The notes under the pieces were generated by a model. That model was not told the DNA's origin, did not search any database, and was given only the letters and a program-made list of their open reading frames with translations. Below are positions 35,662 to 45,133 of a stretch of 64,000 nucleotides of DNA, piece after piece (the first letter of the stretch is position 1; every line of letters starts with the position of its first letter). Location of the stretch: the NCBI RefSeq assembly GCF_021032705.1, contig NZ_JAHVXI010000005.1, forward strand, positions 1-64,000, read 5' to 3'. The position numbers were made by a program, and so were the translations under genes. Source of the stretch: Psychroserpens luteolus (GTDB taxonomy: Bacteria; Bacteroidota; Bacteroidia; Flavobacteriales; Flavobacteriaceae).

Positions 35662-37280
35662 AACCCTAGCCACTTAAAAAAACGTTTAAAAGCATTATCT
35701 TTTTTTTTGGTAGATACTTCAGCTATCTCCTGTGTTTCAAATTCGACAATGAACACGCCAAAATTAGATAAGGTTTTATTGGCCTTAGTATTATGAAGTG
35801 GTTTTTCAAATGCAGTCTGTTGCATTGGAAGCATTACTTTAAGGTCTTCGGAAAGTGTCCCAGTACTTAGAACCGAACTTAAGTTTTCAACATCATAAAT
35901 AGTGTAGACCATTCCAGCTGCCAGACCAGTTTTTGAAAAATCGGCCAAAACAGATTGACCTTCCTTATCAAGTATAACAACTTTAAATGTATTGTCGCGA
36001 TGTTTATATCTCACAACACTAGTGACAGTTTTCATATCAAACTGTGTGATACTTTTAGATTTACTATTTCCGTCTAAACCAAAATTTGAATGCCAGGTTT
36101 TCAAATCATAATCGTCATGTTTTAAAATCCTAAATCCTGTATTGTTTTTAGTATAATAGGTGTTCTTTTTCAACTTCCATTTCGATATATGTTCTAAAAC
36201 TGAAGGTTGCATATGTACATAACCACAATACACTTTATTATTTTCGAAGGTTAATGATTTTGCATGTAAAATTCGGAGCCCGTTATTTCTCCCAATAATA
36301 ATGTTGTTTTTCACAGTCACATTTTCAATAGGTGCATTTTTATGAAATCCTAGTGTCAAGGATGCACCATCACCAGCAACTTGAGCATTAGCCACATTAG
36401 TATTGTGATACAAAATATTATTTAACACCTTGATATTCTTTGCAATGTTAATCCCATTTCTATCACCAGATGCCACAATCAAATTATCTTTAGTCCTACC
36501 AGCAGGTGAACCATTATTAAAAAAGACGTTACTTCTCAACTGATAATTTTTGACGTATTCTACCTTAGCTCTTTTATTGGCCGACCATACTTCAATGCCC
36601 TTATAATAATTATTAAAAATGATACAATTTTCAAACACTCTTGTTTTTTCACTATTATTTTGGGTGTACACACCTTCTCCAACACCTTTTCCTCTGTACA
36701 TATAGCCATTATTATAAATCAAGCAACCATTAAAAATAGTTCCTCCTGTGTGCTTCCATGACCCAACACCAAGACCTGGATTATTGTAGATTTTTAGATT
36801 TATAAACTGACAATCTTCACCAATGGAATGCTCTAACCCATTAATACGCACAAAGTCTGGATCTTCCCCATTTCTAGAAAAATCTCCCAAACATGTAATG
36901 TCGAAATTTTTATAAATAACTTGTTGTCCACGTACTTCAAGCACATGTTTCTTGTTCGAACTCACATTTCCGTTGAGAACAACCTTATCATTTTTATAAG
37001 CAGAAACTGTAATATATTTATTTGGCTCTAAACATCTAAGTGTACTCACAAATTTCCCATTATAGATACCTTCATGCAACCAAATAATATCACCAGCATT
37101 AACACTTTTAGGCTTTTGTTTTAATGCCGTTTGAAGATCCCATGGATCATCTATTGCACCAGTTCCATTAGTTGTACCAGGTGTTTCTTTATGATCTTTA
37201 GGAAAAACATGAAATTCCTGTTGCGCATTTACAGAAAGCCCAACTAAGAATAACAAAATATAGAGTAATCGTTGTATCAT
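35658..37280 (-). CDS. Exported right-handed parallel beta-helix protein
   Basis: 540 residues from the ATG at 37280. That start gives a signal peptide (LLFLVGLSVNAQ) and lies downstream of the -7 element at 37306-37313, whereas the longer frame to 37337 would include the promoter. Residues about 30-340 show beta-helix coils (YITVSAYKNDKVVLNG, VENCIIF-type rungs with FENCIIFNNYYKGIEV, KVLNNILYHNTN, VKNNIIIGRNNGLRIL), as in polysaccharide lyases and surface glycan-binding proteins. The C-terminal roughly 150 residues are a beta-sandwich-like region. It adjoins the polysaccharide locus, so it may bind or cut a glycan; no catalytic triad is evident. Confidence 0.78.
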   Translation of the reverse strand: MIQRLLYILLFLVGLSVNAQQEFHVFPKDHKETPGTTNGTGAIDDPWDLQTALKQKPKSVNAGDIIWLHEGIYNGKFVSTLRCLEPNKYITVSAYKNDKVVLNGNVSSNKKHVLEVRGQQVIYKNFDITCLGDFSRNGEDPDFVRINGLEHSIGEDCQFINLKIYNNPGLGVGSWKHTGGTIFNGCLIYNNGYMYRGKGVGEGVYTQNNSEKTRVFENCIIFNNYYKGIEVWSANKRAKVEYVKNYQLRSNVFFNNGSPAGRTKDNLIVASGDRNGINIAKNIKVLNNILYHNTNVANAQVAGDGASLTLGFHKNAPIENVTVKNNIIIGRNNGLRILHAKSLTFENNKVYCGYVHMQPSVLEHISKWKLKKNTYYTKNNTGFRILKHDDYDLKTWHSNFGLDGNSKSKSITQFDMKTVTSVVRYKHRDNTFKVVILDKEGQSVLADFSKTGLAAGMVYTIYDVENLSSVLSTGTLSEDLKVMLPMQQTAFEKPLHNTKANKTLSNFGVFIVEFETQEIAEVSTKKKDNAFKRFFKWLGF

Positions 37281-37305
37281 AAACAAGTATTTCCAATTAC
37301 TGTAC

Positions 37306-37313
37306 CAAAAATA
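37306..37313 (-). promoter_or_regulatory. -7 element of the beta-helix gene
   Basis: On the minus strand TATTTTTG matches TAnnTTTG, 25 bp upstream of the ATG at 37280. It helps rule out the longer reading frame. Confidence 0.5.
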
Positions 37314-37345
37314 GACATTCAAAATAGTTAATACCATAAAAAGTG

Positions 37346-37353
37346 TATTTTTG
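37346..37353 (+). promoter_or_regulatory. -7 element of the glycosyltransferase pair
   Basis: TATTTTTG followed by G matches TAnnTTTG, 17 bp upstream of the ATG at 37371. It would drive the two overlapping plus-strand glycosyltransferase genes. Confidence 0.5.
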
Positions 37354-37370
37354 GATAATAAGATCTTAGC

Positions 37371-38261
37371 ATGCTATCTGTACTTATCCCTGTTTATAAT
37401 TATGATATTAGGCCGCTCGTGAATACACTTCATGAACAACTGACGTCTGCACAAATTAGCTTTGAGATCATTTGTATTGATGATTGTTCTAAAGCAGATA
37501 TAAGTTCCATCAATTCTGAAATACAACAACTCGCACATACATCTTATCATGTATCATCCAGTAACAAGGGAAGAGTGGCTACGCGACATGCATTGGCAGT
37601 TCAAGCATCGTTTGATTGGCTCTTATTTTTGGATGCTGATGTATTACCAACTTCAGACACGTTTGTATCTAATTATTTGACGTATTTGACTTCGGATTAT
37701 GATGCAGTATATGGCAGTTTTGCTTACAAAAAAGAAGCACCTCAACCAGATTTTGTATTGCGCTGGACTTATGGACAATCCAAAGAGCAAGTGAAAGCTG
37801 ATATTAGAAACAAGAAGCCTTATAAGATTACCATTTCGGCAAATTTTCTCATAAGAACATCAGTATTTAAACACATCAATTCAAAAATCACCTATAAAGG
37901 CTATGGCTATGATAATTATTTCGGATCGCTTTTAAAAACTGAAAAATCGAAAATATGTCACATTGATAATGAAGTGTTTCACTTAGGTTTAGAATCCAAT
38001 ACTTCCTATTTAAATAAAGTAGAACAATCTGTAGACACCTTGTTGAAATTGGATAATCAAGGGTTAATCAACACTACTGAGAATAGTTTAATTGTTGTGT
38101 TTAGAACCTTAAAACAATGGCGATTAAATAGCTTATTTTCGTGGCTATTCAAAAAATTTAAAAGCCGTTTAACATCCAATTTGCTGAGTCAAAAACCAAG
38201 TATGCTTATGCTTCAATTATATAAATTGAGTTACATTTGCTATCAAGATTTAAACTCATGA
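37371..38261 (+). CDS. Glycosyltransferase family 2
   Basis: 296 residues, soluble or membrane-peripheral. The GT-A fold opening LSVLIPVYNYDIRPLV, the nucleotide-binding FEIICIDDCSK and the metal-binding LLFLDADVLP (Asp-x-Asp) are clear. The segment SNKGRVATRHALA is the usual GT2 element. A basic C-terminus (FKKFKSRLTSNLL) may touch the membrane. Donor and acceptor cannot be told. It is the first gene of the plus-strand pair, and its TGA overlaps the ATG of the second transferase. Confidence 0.88.
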   Translation: MLSVLIPVYNYDIRPLVNTLHEQLTSAQISFEIICIDDCSKADISSINSEIQQLAHTSYHVSSSNKGRVATRHALAVQASFDWLLFLDADVLPTSDTFVSNYLTYLTSDYDAVYGSFAYKKEAPQPDFVLRWTYGQSKEQVKADIRNKKPYKITISANFLIRTSVFKHINSKITYKGYGYDNYFGSLLKTEKSKICHIDNEVFHLGLESNTSYLNKVEQSVDTLLKLDNQGLINTTENSLIVVFRTLKQWRLNSLFSWLFKKFKSRLTSNLLSQKPSMLMLQLYKLSYICYQDLNS

Positions 38262-39181
38262 ATCCTTTTTTTTCAATAGTCATTTCGGTTTACAATAAGG
38301 AAAAGCACGTGGCTAACACCATTAATTCTGTACTTGATCAAACCTTTGATGATTTTGAAATAATCATAGTAAATGATGGCTCTACCGACAATAGTCTAGA
38401 CGTCATACATCAATTTGAGGATTCTAGAATTACTGTCATTAACCAAGATAATCTTGGGGCATCCGAAGCTAGAAATGGAGGGATGAGCATAGCAAAGGGA
38501 AGATTTATTGCACTTTTAGATGGTGACGACCTTTGGGAGAATACCTTTTTACAGCAAATGAACAAGGCTATAAAAATGCATCCAAATCAATCTGTATTCT
38601 CGTGTGCTATTGCTCACAAATATGATGATAATATTGCTCCTGTTTCATATGGCTTTGAGGCTTATGAAGACCTACTTGTATTAGATTTCTTTAAAGCGAG
38701 TAACAAGCATGCTATACTATCGGGTTCTAGTGTCGTTTTTAAAACCTCTATTTTAGATGTTATAGGAAATTTTGACACGAATTACACCTCTGGAGAGGAT
38801 ACTGACTTTTGGGTTAGATTAGGTTTACATCATCCTGTAGTGTTCATCACTAAAATTTTGGTGCATTACGTTTATGATCGTAATAGTTTATCAAACAGCA
38901 TCAGTAGTGTCGTAGGCAAGCCTAAATATGACAACTACTACCAAGAAGAAAAAAAGAATATCTATTTGAAAAAATATTTAGACCGAAACAGATACACTTT
39001 GGCTATTTTCAGTAAATTATATGATGATAAAAAGGCGTTTGACTTTTACAAAGCTGATATTGACGTAAAAAATCTCAACTGGAAACAAAATCTGTTATTG
39101 AAACTCCCTAAGTGGGCGATTAATTTCCTTTTAAGCATTAAAAGTTTAAGCGGTAAAAAGCTATACTACAAGTCTTTATAA
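38258..39181 (+). CDS. Glycosyltransferase family 2
   Basis: 307 residues from the ATG at 38258, which overlaps the upstream TGA as ATGA; an earlier start at 38237 would only add residues within the previous gene. Motifs are FSIVISVYNKEKHVANTI, IIIVNDGSTDNS, ARNGGMSIAKG and IALLDGDDLW, a standard GT-A family 2 catalytic core with the Asp-Gly-Asp-Asp metal site, then SGEDTDFWVRLG with the putative catalytic acids. It is probably involved in repeat-unit assembly of the surface polysaccharide. The last 16 bases overlap the end of the convergent ketoisomerase gene. Confidence 0.9.
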   Translation: MNPFFSIVISVYNKEKHVANTINSVLDQTFDDFEIIIVNDGSTDNSLDVIHQFEDSRITVINQDNLGASEARNGGMSIAKGRFIALLDGDDLWENTFLQQMNKAIKMHPNQSVFSCAIAHKYDDNIAPVSYGFEAYEDLLVLDFFKASNKHAILSGSSVVFKTSILDVIGNFDTNYTSGEDTDFWVRLGLHHPVVFITKILVHYVYDRNSLSNSISSVVGKPKYDNYYQEEKKNIYLKKYLDRNRYTLAIFSKLYDDKKAFDFYKADIDVKNLNWKQNLLLKLPKWAINFLLSIKSLSGKKLYYKSL

Positions 39182-39561
39182 GATTTAAAATCTTCGTAAT
39201 TTCTAATATAATCAGACTCATCAAAATCGTCAGAAGCTAGAACCAAGCATACTGCTCCAGACGAAAAATTCTCTAACTCCCTCCAAATACCAGTAGGTAT
39301 AAGTAATCCTTTATCGGGTTTATTAAGCATGATTTTTTTCTTATTCACACCATCATCAAGAACAACTTCAAAACTTCCGCTCAATGCAATTAAAAACTCA
39401 ATCTGATTCTTATGAGCATGTCCACCTCTATAGGCGTCACTGGGCACATCATATAAATAATACACTCTCTTTATAGGATAGGGAATTGTATCCTTTTCAA
39501 TAACAGCAAGGTTCCCTCTAGGATCAGTAATTTTGGGAATGTCAATTATTTTAATATTCAT
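39166..39561 (-). CDS. dTDP-sugar 3,4-ketoisomerase, FdtA/QdtA type
   Basis: 131 residues, single cupin. DPRGNLAVIE, VYYLYDVP, RGGHAHKNQIEFLIALSG (His48 and His50 as the catalytic pair) and WRELENFSSGAVCLVLAS match the FdtA/QdtA/WxcM family. These convert dTDP-4-keto-6-deoxyglucose to the 3-keto sugar, the step before a DegT-type aminotransferase makes Fuc3N or Qui3N. Sequence alone does not tell which epimer forms. The aminotransferase lies 5.6 kb away at 45.1-46.2 kb. RmlA and RmlB are not in the window. It overlaps the upstream glycosyltransferase by 11 bp. Confidence 0.88.
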   Translation of the reverse strand: MNIKIIDIPKITDPRGNLAVIEKDTIPYPIKRVYYLYDVPSDAYRGGHAHKNQIEFLIALSGSFEVVLDDGVNKKKIMLNKPDKGLLIPTGIWRELENFSSGAVCLVLASDDFDESDYIRNYEDFKSYKDL

Positions 39562-40384
39562 GTAATTGGTCTATTTTACCCTGAGACTTCAATGTGTTGT
39601 ACATCTTAATGCCTTTAATTCCTACCGAAAATTTATAGGCAATATCGCCAATCCCGATAAAACGGCATCTTACGAGAAAAAAGATATACTTAATAAGCCA
39701 AAGATAGCTTAAATTACCATAAAACCGTTGATGCATAGCTGCTCTTGCATATATGGCGTTATCACCGCCCATTCGACGTCCTGAACTTTCATTAGGATGC
39801 ATAACAATTGTTTTCGCCACATGCTGCATTGGTAAACCTTTATCATAAGCGTTTCTCAAAAATACATATTCTGTAACGCCTTTAAAGACCGATCCAACTC
39901 CAAAATAATGATTGAAATACACTTGCGCATCTTTAAACGCCAATCGTCTAAATGTAATGACCCATGTATAAATTCTTTTGAGTGAATCTTTAGAGTGTCT
40001 TCCCTCTGGATAATACGTAGTATAAGGTTTACCCTCTTCATCTATGGCTTCAAAAGAAATCATACTTGCATCTGTAAAATTTTGATAAGCAGTGACAATA
40101 GTATCTCGTAAGTTGGGTTGATATACAATGTCATCGTCAGACATCAAGCAAATATCCTTAGTAGCGTTTTGAATGGCTAAATTTCGACTTGCAGGTGATC
40201 CACGTTCTAAAGAATTAATCACTTTTATTTTGGGATTCTCAGATGTCAAGAATTTATCCTCTGTGGTTTGATTGACAATAATGATATCAAAATCGGTTAT
40301 ATCATTATGCTGAAATATAGGTTCTAAGAAGCTCAAATCTTCTTTAAACATAGTCGATATTAAAATTTCAATTTGTAATGACAT
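39551..40384 (-). CDS. Glycosyltransferase family 2
   Basis: 277 residues. The N-terminus LQIEILISTMFKEDLSFL is a GT-A variant, followed by FDIIIVNQTTEDKF, the NLAIQNATKDICLMSDDDIVY metal site and a loop GRRMGGDNAIYARAAMHQRF near the catalytic acids. The C-terminus has a weakly hydrophobic stretch (LIKYIFFLVRC) that may associate with the membrane. It probably adds one sugar of the surface polysaccharide. Followed by, and overlapping, the ketoisomerase gene, so the sugar it transfers may be the 3-amino sugar; this is only inferred from position. Confidence 0.85.
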   Translation of the reverse strand: MSLQIEILISTMFKEDLSFLEPIFQHNDITDFDIIIVNQTTEDKFLTSENPKIKVINSLERGSPASRNLAIQNATKDICLMSDDDIVYQPNLRDTIVTAYQNFTDASMISFEAIDEEGKPYTTYYPEGRHSKDSLKRIYTWVITFRRLAFKDAQVYFNHYFGVGSVFKGVTEYVFLRNAYDKGLPMQHVAKTIVMHPNESSGRRMGGDNAIYARAAMHQRFYGNLSYLWLIKYIFFLVRCRFIGIGDIAYKFSVGIKGIKMYNTLKSQGKIDQLHEY

Positions 40385-40416
40385 TAGCTAAACCCTTACC
40401 ATGTTAGGGGAATTCT

Positions 40417-40424
40417 TATTTTTG
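40417..40424 (+). promoter_or_regulatory. -7 element of the GT4-like gene
   Basis: TATTTTTG followed by C matches TAnnTTTG, 19 bp upstream of the ATG at 40444, in the short gap between divergent glycosyltransferase genes. Confidence 0.5.
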
Positions 40425-40443
40425 CTTAAAAGTAATATTTTTT

Positions 40444-41583
40444 ATGCGAATATTGTTGGTTGGGGAATATAGTAGACTTCATAATTCTTTAAAAGAAGGA
40501 CTTACCAAATTAGGACACGAAGTTGTTATAGTAGGAAACGGTGATGGCTTCAAAAACTATCCTGTTGATCTATTTCTCGATCATTCGTTTCATAAACCTT
40601 TTCTCAGAAAACTTAAAGTTGCCTTTTATAAATTAACATCTGTCGATTTAGGCTCGCTAGAGATCTATTTAAAAGCTGTTTATAAATTCAAAAAAATGAA
40701 AGGCTTTGATGTTGTCCAGCTTATCAATGAATCTCCTTTGGTTATTCAAGCCAAATATGAAAAACGATTTATCAAGCGCCTACTTAAGCACAATAAAAAA
40801 TTATTCTTATTGTCTTGTGGTATTGATCATCAATGTATGAAATTTATGATGGATGGCAAGTTTAGGTATAGTATAATGAGCCCTTATTTGGCAGACAGGT
40901 CGTTATACAAACTTTATAAATTTCAGCTTCAATATTTAAATTCTGAGTTTACACGTTTGCATCATTTTATTTATGAACATGCCAATGGTGTGATTGCAAC
41001 AGATATGGACTATCATCTGCCCTTAGTGGGACATCCCAAATATTTAGGATTAATCCCTAACGCTATAAATACTGAAAAGATAAAATACATTCCGTTTACA
41101 ACTGATGGCAAAATTAAAATTTTTCATGGCGTCAATAAAAGCGCCATTGTAAAGAAGGGTAATATCTACTTCGAAGAGGCATTAAAAATCATAGAAAAAA
41201 AGTATGCCGACAAGGTCGAAATTAAAACCACATATAGTATTCCGTACGAACAGTATATTAAACTTTACGATGACTGTCATATCTTACTGGATCAAGCTTA
41301 CGGATACGATCAAGGTTACAATGCACTTGAAGCGATGGCCAAAGGGAAAGTCGTGTTTACCGGAGCAGAAAAAGAATGGGTTAAACATTATGGGTTAGAG
41401 AAAAATACGGTTGCTATAAATGCAAAACCTGATGTAAACAGTCTCGTTAAAAACTTAGAGTGGTTAATTAACAATCCTGAACAGATTGAAATAATTTCTA
41501 AAAATGCCCGTCGTTTTATTGAAAAAGAGCACAACTTATTAAAGGTTACTAAACGTTATTTAGAAACCTGGAATAATAATTAG
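40444..41583 (+). CDS. Glycosyltransferase, GT-B fold (GT4-like)
   Basis: 379 residues. MRILLVGEYSRLHNSLKEGL with GHEVVIVGNGDGF is the GT-B N-terminal Rossmann start, VATDMDYHLPL marks the interdomain region, and IKIFHGVNKSAIVKKG begins the second domain. CHILLDQAYGYDQGYNALEAMAKGKVV contains the E-rich donor-binding motif of GT4 enzymes. The donor is unknown. Single plus-strand gene that ends flush against the stop of the convergent hexapeptide acyltransferase gene, with no bases between. Confidence 0.86.
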   Translation: MRILLVGEYSRLHNSLKEGLTKLGHEVVIVGNGDGFKNYPVDLFLDHSFHKPFLRKLKVAFYKLTSVDLGSLEIYLKAVYKFKKMKGFDVVQLINESPLVIQAKYEKRFIKRLLKHNKKLFLLSCGIDHQCMKFMMDGKFRYSIMSPYLADRSLYKLYKFQLQYLNSEFTRLHHFIYEHANGVIATDMDYHLPLVGHPKYLGLIPNAINTEKIKYIPFTTDGKIKIFHGVNKSAIVKKGNIYFEEALKIIEKKYADKVEIKTTYSIPYEQYIKLYDDCHILLDQAYGYDQGYNALEAMAKGKVVFTGAEKEWVKHYGLEKNTVAINAKPDVNSLVKNLEWLINNPEQIEIISKNARRFIEKEHNLLKVTKRYLETWNNN

Positions 41584-42339
41584 CTAAACTATCAAGTGTT
41601 TATCCATTCTATCTTTTTCCCCTTCCCAATCTCTTGTGATATCAGTTTTGAGGAGCTTAGCTGGAACACCGCCAATAAGAATATTGTTCCCCAGTTCAAT
41701 GTAATCTTTATTACACAAGCTATTTGAAGCAATGGTGCAATAGTCTGGTGTCTTGGTTTTTGATAAAACCGTTACTCTAGTACTTACAAAATTATAATTT
41801 CCAATTTCAATCGGAGAAGAGAGTCTAAATGCTTCTTTGGTTTCAACATCAATTAGCTTGTGAAAATTGGTATCTATGATTTGGCATTCTGAACCAAACC
41901 TTGCATAATTGCCCAATACAATTGAATTTGTACAAATGAGTTTCCCACTAGTTCCTATAGATGCCATATTACCAAAAACACATTTAGCTTCTTCTTTGAT
42001 ATATATGAAGTTGTCTTTACCAAATTGTGCAAAACCATTAAATTCCATACGGCCTCTAAGATATAGTTCTGCAATACCCTTTGATCTGGTGTTCATCTCA
42101 TATTGCTGACCAAAGCCAATCATTCCTCTTTTTATTGGAGCACTTATTTTAACCGAACCTTTTAGGCTAGAAAATTTAATGCTTCCATAAAAATAGAAAG
42201 GCAATTTTTTTGCTTGTCTAAATGGCAGCATTTTAAAATTAAAATACAATGTCTTTATCCAATTTACAGAAAAAAAGAACCTGATTTTTTTATAAATCGA
42301 ATAGAAATAAAAATAAATATGTTTTAAAAGTTTAATCAT
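41584..42339 (-). CDS. Left-handed beta-helix (hexapeptide) acyltransferase
   Basis: 251 residues. The first 35 residues are hydrophobic/basic. Then come hexapeptide-type turns (MGFGQQY, AELYLRGRMEFNGFAQFGKDNFIYI, CVFGNMASIGTSGKLICTN, GNYARFGSECQIIDTNFH, PIEIGNYNFVSTRVTVL, ELGNNILIGGVPAKLLK). The late block with His in IDTNFHKL and GGVPAKLLK resembles WcaF/maa-type O-acetyltransferases. It probably acetylates a sugar of the polysaccharide. Last gene of a five-gene minus-strand operon, overlapping the flippase upstream by 8 bp. Confidence 0.8.
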   Translation of the reverse strand: MIKLLKHIYFYFYSIYKKIRFFFSVNWIKTLYFNFKMLPFRQAKKLPFYFYGSIKFSSLKGSVKISAPIKRGMIGFGQQYEMNTRSKGIAELYLRGRMEFNGFAQFGKDNFIYIKEEAKCVFGNMASIGTSGKLICTNSIVLGNYARFGSECQIIDTNFHKLIDVETKEAFRLSSPIEIGNYNFVSTRVTVLSKTKTPDYCTIASNSLCNKDYIELGNNILIGGVPAKLLKTDITRDWEGEKDRMDKHLIV

Positions 42340-43819
42340 CGGACTTATTAAAAAAACGATTTATGATAGCAAAAAGATCTACTCTTTTATTAAGTTCAAC
42401 ATAGGAGTAAGTTATAGACATTACAATTAAAACCGCATATAATATATACTTGTATAATAAGGTATTTATATATGTTGTAAAAAACGTCGCTAAGGCCAAA
42501 AATGACATGATTATAAAAATTGACACTAGTTCAGTACTAAGCTTTAATTTATAAAATTTACCTGTAACCATCTTCATTCCTAAAAAATGACATATATAAT
42601 ACACTAAAAAACTAATTCCTAAACCTTCCAATCCATAAAAATAATATCCCAAAATATTAAAGATTAACATCAAAGCATTAAAAAATACCGCTGTTTTAAT
42701 AAATAATTTCGAATCTCCTTTTGCTAAAATCACATACCCCATTGACCAAGATAGGGTTTTAAATAGTATTCCTAAAATAGCCCAAGATATAAAACCAGTA
42801 ATGACCAGAAACTCGTTTGAATATAAGACCTTTACTATTATTGGTAAGAAAGATAAAAAGCCAACAACTAGAGGACCAATAATTAAAATGCCTATAACTG
42901 CCTGTTGACTAACAGTTGAATTGACTTTGTCTTCAAAAGAAACAATTCCTGATAATCTTGGAAAGTAATCCGTTTGCATGGCATTAAAAACCATTCCTAC
43001 ATAAGAATTCATAATCATAAAACCTGCTACATAATACCCTACTTCATCCACACCTCCAGCATGACTTAGATATAACTGAAAAACATATGCCGCTACTAGA
43101 GTAATAGTCCCTCTTACACTCAACATAAAACCTAAGCCCAGCATGCCTTTTGCCTTTAAATAAACGTCTTTATTTGAAAGTTTTACTTTTTCAAAACTGA
43201 GTTTATTACTGTAAAACCAACTCACACTTAAAGCTGCTAATGACGAGAGTACAATTACTGGAACAATAGCATCCAATCTAAAAAAGTAGTATAATGGCAG
43301 ACTTACTAAGAGCGCAATAAAATTTCCAAGAAGATTTGCTTTAGCCAACAATTTTAGTTTCCTAAAACCCTGTAACAATGCCAGCTGTCCTGATGATAAT
43401 TGATTAAAGAGCAAAGATAACGAGATCCAGATGAACCCGATAGTATACTCATAATTATCAAATGCTAACAGACTTAATAATGGAGAAAGTATAATAGTTA
43501 CGACAACACCTAGCAATCCTGTAAACCAAACTACTTTTCGAATCGTAGCGACAACCTCAGATACTTGATTATGATCATCTTGATTATCAGATAACGCTAT
43601 TTCACGAACGGCTGTGGTGTCTAAGCCTAATCGGGTGACTTCTCCAACGACTTTCAATGTCGAAGATAAAAGACCAATAATTCCCATACCTGCGGGTCCT
43701 ATCCAAAGTGCTACGACTTTAGAACGAACTATAGAAATTAAAATACTAAATACTTGCACTGCTCCAAAGAGAGAAGTAGATTTTAAAATATTCGTATAGT
43801 CTCTATTATGTTTAGGCAT
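42332..43819 (-). CDS. Polysaccharide flippase, Wzx/MOP family (second copy)
   Basis: 495 residues with 12-14 membrane helices. It begins with KSTSLFGAVQVFSILISIVRSKVVALWIG and GPAGMGIIGLLSSTL, the usual O-antigen translocase (WzxE-like) opening, and contains GRKLKLLAKANLLGN-like loops. Such proteins flip undecaprenyl-linked oligosaccharide units across the inner membrane. It is the second of two tandem flippases (9 bp after the first). The two share topology and the N-terminal pattern but are clearly diverged. A recent duplicate is unlikely. Confidence 0.88.
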   Translation of the reverse strand: MPKHNRDYTNILKSTSLFGAVQVFSILISIVRSKVVALWIGPAGMGIIGLLSSTLKVVGEVTRLGLDTTAVREIALSDNQDDHNQVSEVVATIRKVVWFTGLLGVVVTIILSPLLSLLAFDNYEYTIGFIWISLSLLFNQLSSGQLALLQGFRKLKLLAKANLLGNFIALLVSLPLYYFFRLDAIVPVIVLSSLAALSVSWFYSNKLSFEKVKLSNKDVYLKAKGMLGLGFMLSVRGTITLVAAYVFQLYLSHAGGVDEVGYYVAGFMIMNSYVGMVFNAMQTDYFPRLSGIVSFEDKVNSTVSQQAVIGILIIGPLVVGFLSFLPIIVKVLYSNEFLVITGFISWAILGILFKTLSWSMGYVILAKGDSKLFIKTAVFFNALMLIFNILGYYFYGLEGLGISFLVYYICHFLGMKMVTGKFYKLKLSTELVSIFIIMSFLALATFFTTYINTLLYKYILYAVLIVMSITYSYVELNKRVDLFAIINRFFNKSDD

Positions 43820-43828
43820 TACCTGTTA

Positions 43829-45133
43829 TCACTCTTTAGAACTTTCAGTAATTATCCCAAATAGGGATGAACCAAAAATAAGCAATACAATTCCAAAGTG
43901 CATTAAATAGCTTAAAAAATGCCCAATAACTGCTCCTTCAACACCAAAAACATCAATAAGATAGATACTAGATATGTATAGCATTACTACAAGGAACACT
44001 TCAATTATGATAAAGTGTGTAAACATTTTCTTGGCTAAGAATTGATAAGCGATAACAATAGACAATACTTTTACAAAATCACCTAGAAGTTGCCAGAAGA
44101 ATAGATGTTCTACAGGTTTAAATTCATCAGAAAAGATAAGTGGCACTATGAATGGCTTTAAAAAGTAAAGCAAGAGCAAACCCAAACCAAAAATAGGCAT
44201 CACCGATTTATAAAATCCAAATACTTCTTTTCTAAATTCTTTTTTACTGTCTATCTCACTAAATCTAGGGACTATATAAAGCGTAATAATAGAAGTAATG
44301 AACATCAAGTAATAATCAGATATTCTATTCATCGCTTCCCAATAACCGGCTTCTTTAATACCAACTTCGGCTATGATATAGTTACGAATGTAAATTGAAA
44401 TAATTGGCAAAGCTATTGCAGTCACTAATGCCATTGCTGCATATGGACCAAACGATTTCAAAATAGTAAAGCTTATATGATCTGCTTTGATATAAGTCAT
44501 CAAATTTCTTCGATTCATAATTCCAACCAAAGTAATCAGAAATATGAGCGAAGGCGCAACGACAGCAGCTATTAAAGCGCCATCAATATGATTTTGGTAG
44601 ATTAAGAGTAAGGTAATAAGTAAGCCTAAAATTTGACCAATAATATTTATAATGAGCAACATTTTATAATTAGAAAACCCATTCATTATTGAAAAACTCA
44701 TCATATTTAATGCATAGAATGGCAATGCTAAAGCCATTATTTTTATGATATATGCAAAATTATAATTGGAAGAAAATAAGAAATCGTTTACGTATTGTGC
44801 ATTATAATACGTGAGAAACGATACAAGTATCGTTGAAAAAAAGCACAAATAATATGCTGTTGATAAGGTTTGACTTAGCTTAACACTATCTTCTTTAAAC
44901 TTAGCTATAGTCTTAACAACACCATTATAAAATCCTAAGATAGATACCGATTGTGCCGCACTTAGAAAGTTTCTAAGGTTTCCTATAAGCGCCATGCCTT
45001 CTACACCAATAAAAATAGCAATAGCTTTTGATGTTAAAATGCCAGCTATGATCTTGGTAACAATAGTTGCCGAGTTAAGATGCGCAACTTTAAACAATAC
45101 ATTAGTATTAATGTATTTTATTAAGTTTTTCAA
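43829..45133 (-). CDS. Polysaccharide flippase, Wzx/MOP family (first copy)
   Basis: 434 residues, about 12 membrane helices. The N-terminus VAHLNSATIVTKIIAGILTSKAIAIFIGVEGMALIGNLR and the loop FYNGVVKTIAKF are characteristic of the O-antigen translocase group (Wzx). It is encoded directly after the DegT aminotransferase gene: the TAA of that gene is followed at once by this gene's TTG start. The next in-frame Met is past the first helix, so TTG is the probable start. That arrangement is known for nucleotide-sugar aminotransferase-flippase pairs such as rffA-wzxE. Confidence 0.87.
   Translation of the reverse strand: MKNLIKYINTNVLFKVAHLNSATIVTKIIAGILTSKAIAIFIGVEGMALIGNLRNFLSAAQSVSILGFYNGVVKTIAKFKEDSVKLSQTLSTAYYLCFFSTILVSFLTYYNAQYVNDFLFSSNYNFAYIIKIMALALPFYALNMMSFSIMNGFSNYKMLLIINIIGQILGLLITLLLIYQNHIDGALIAAVVAPSLIFLITLVGIMNRRNLMTYIKADHISFTILKSFGPYAAMALVTAIALPIISIYIRNYIIAEVGIKEAGYWEAMNRISDYYLMFITSIITLYIVPRFSEIDSKKEFRKEVFGFYKSVMPIFGLGLLLLYFLKPFIVPLIFSDEFKPVEHLFFWQLLGDFVKVLSIVIAYQFLAKKMFTHFIIIEVFLVVMLYISSIYLIDVFGVEGAVIGHFLSYLMHFGIVLLIFGSSLFGIITESSKE

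Noticed and set aside
37280-37337. Longer start of the beta-helix protein at 37337
   Set aside because: It would place a -7 promoter element inside the coding region and spoil the signal peptide.
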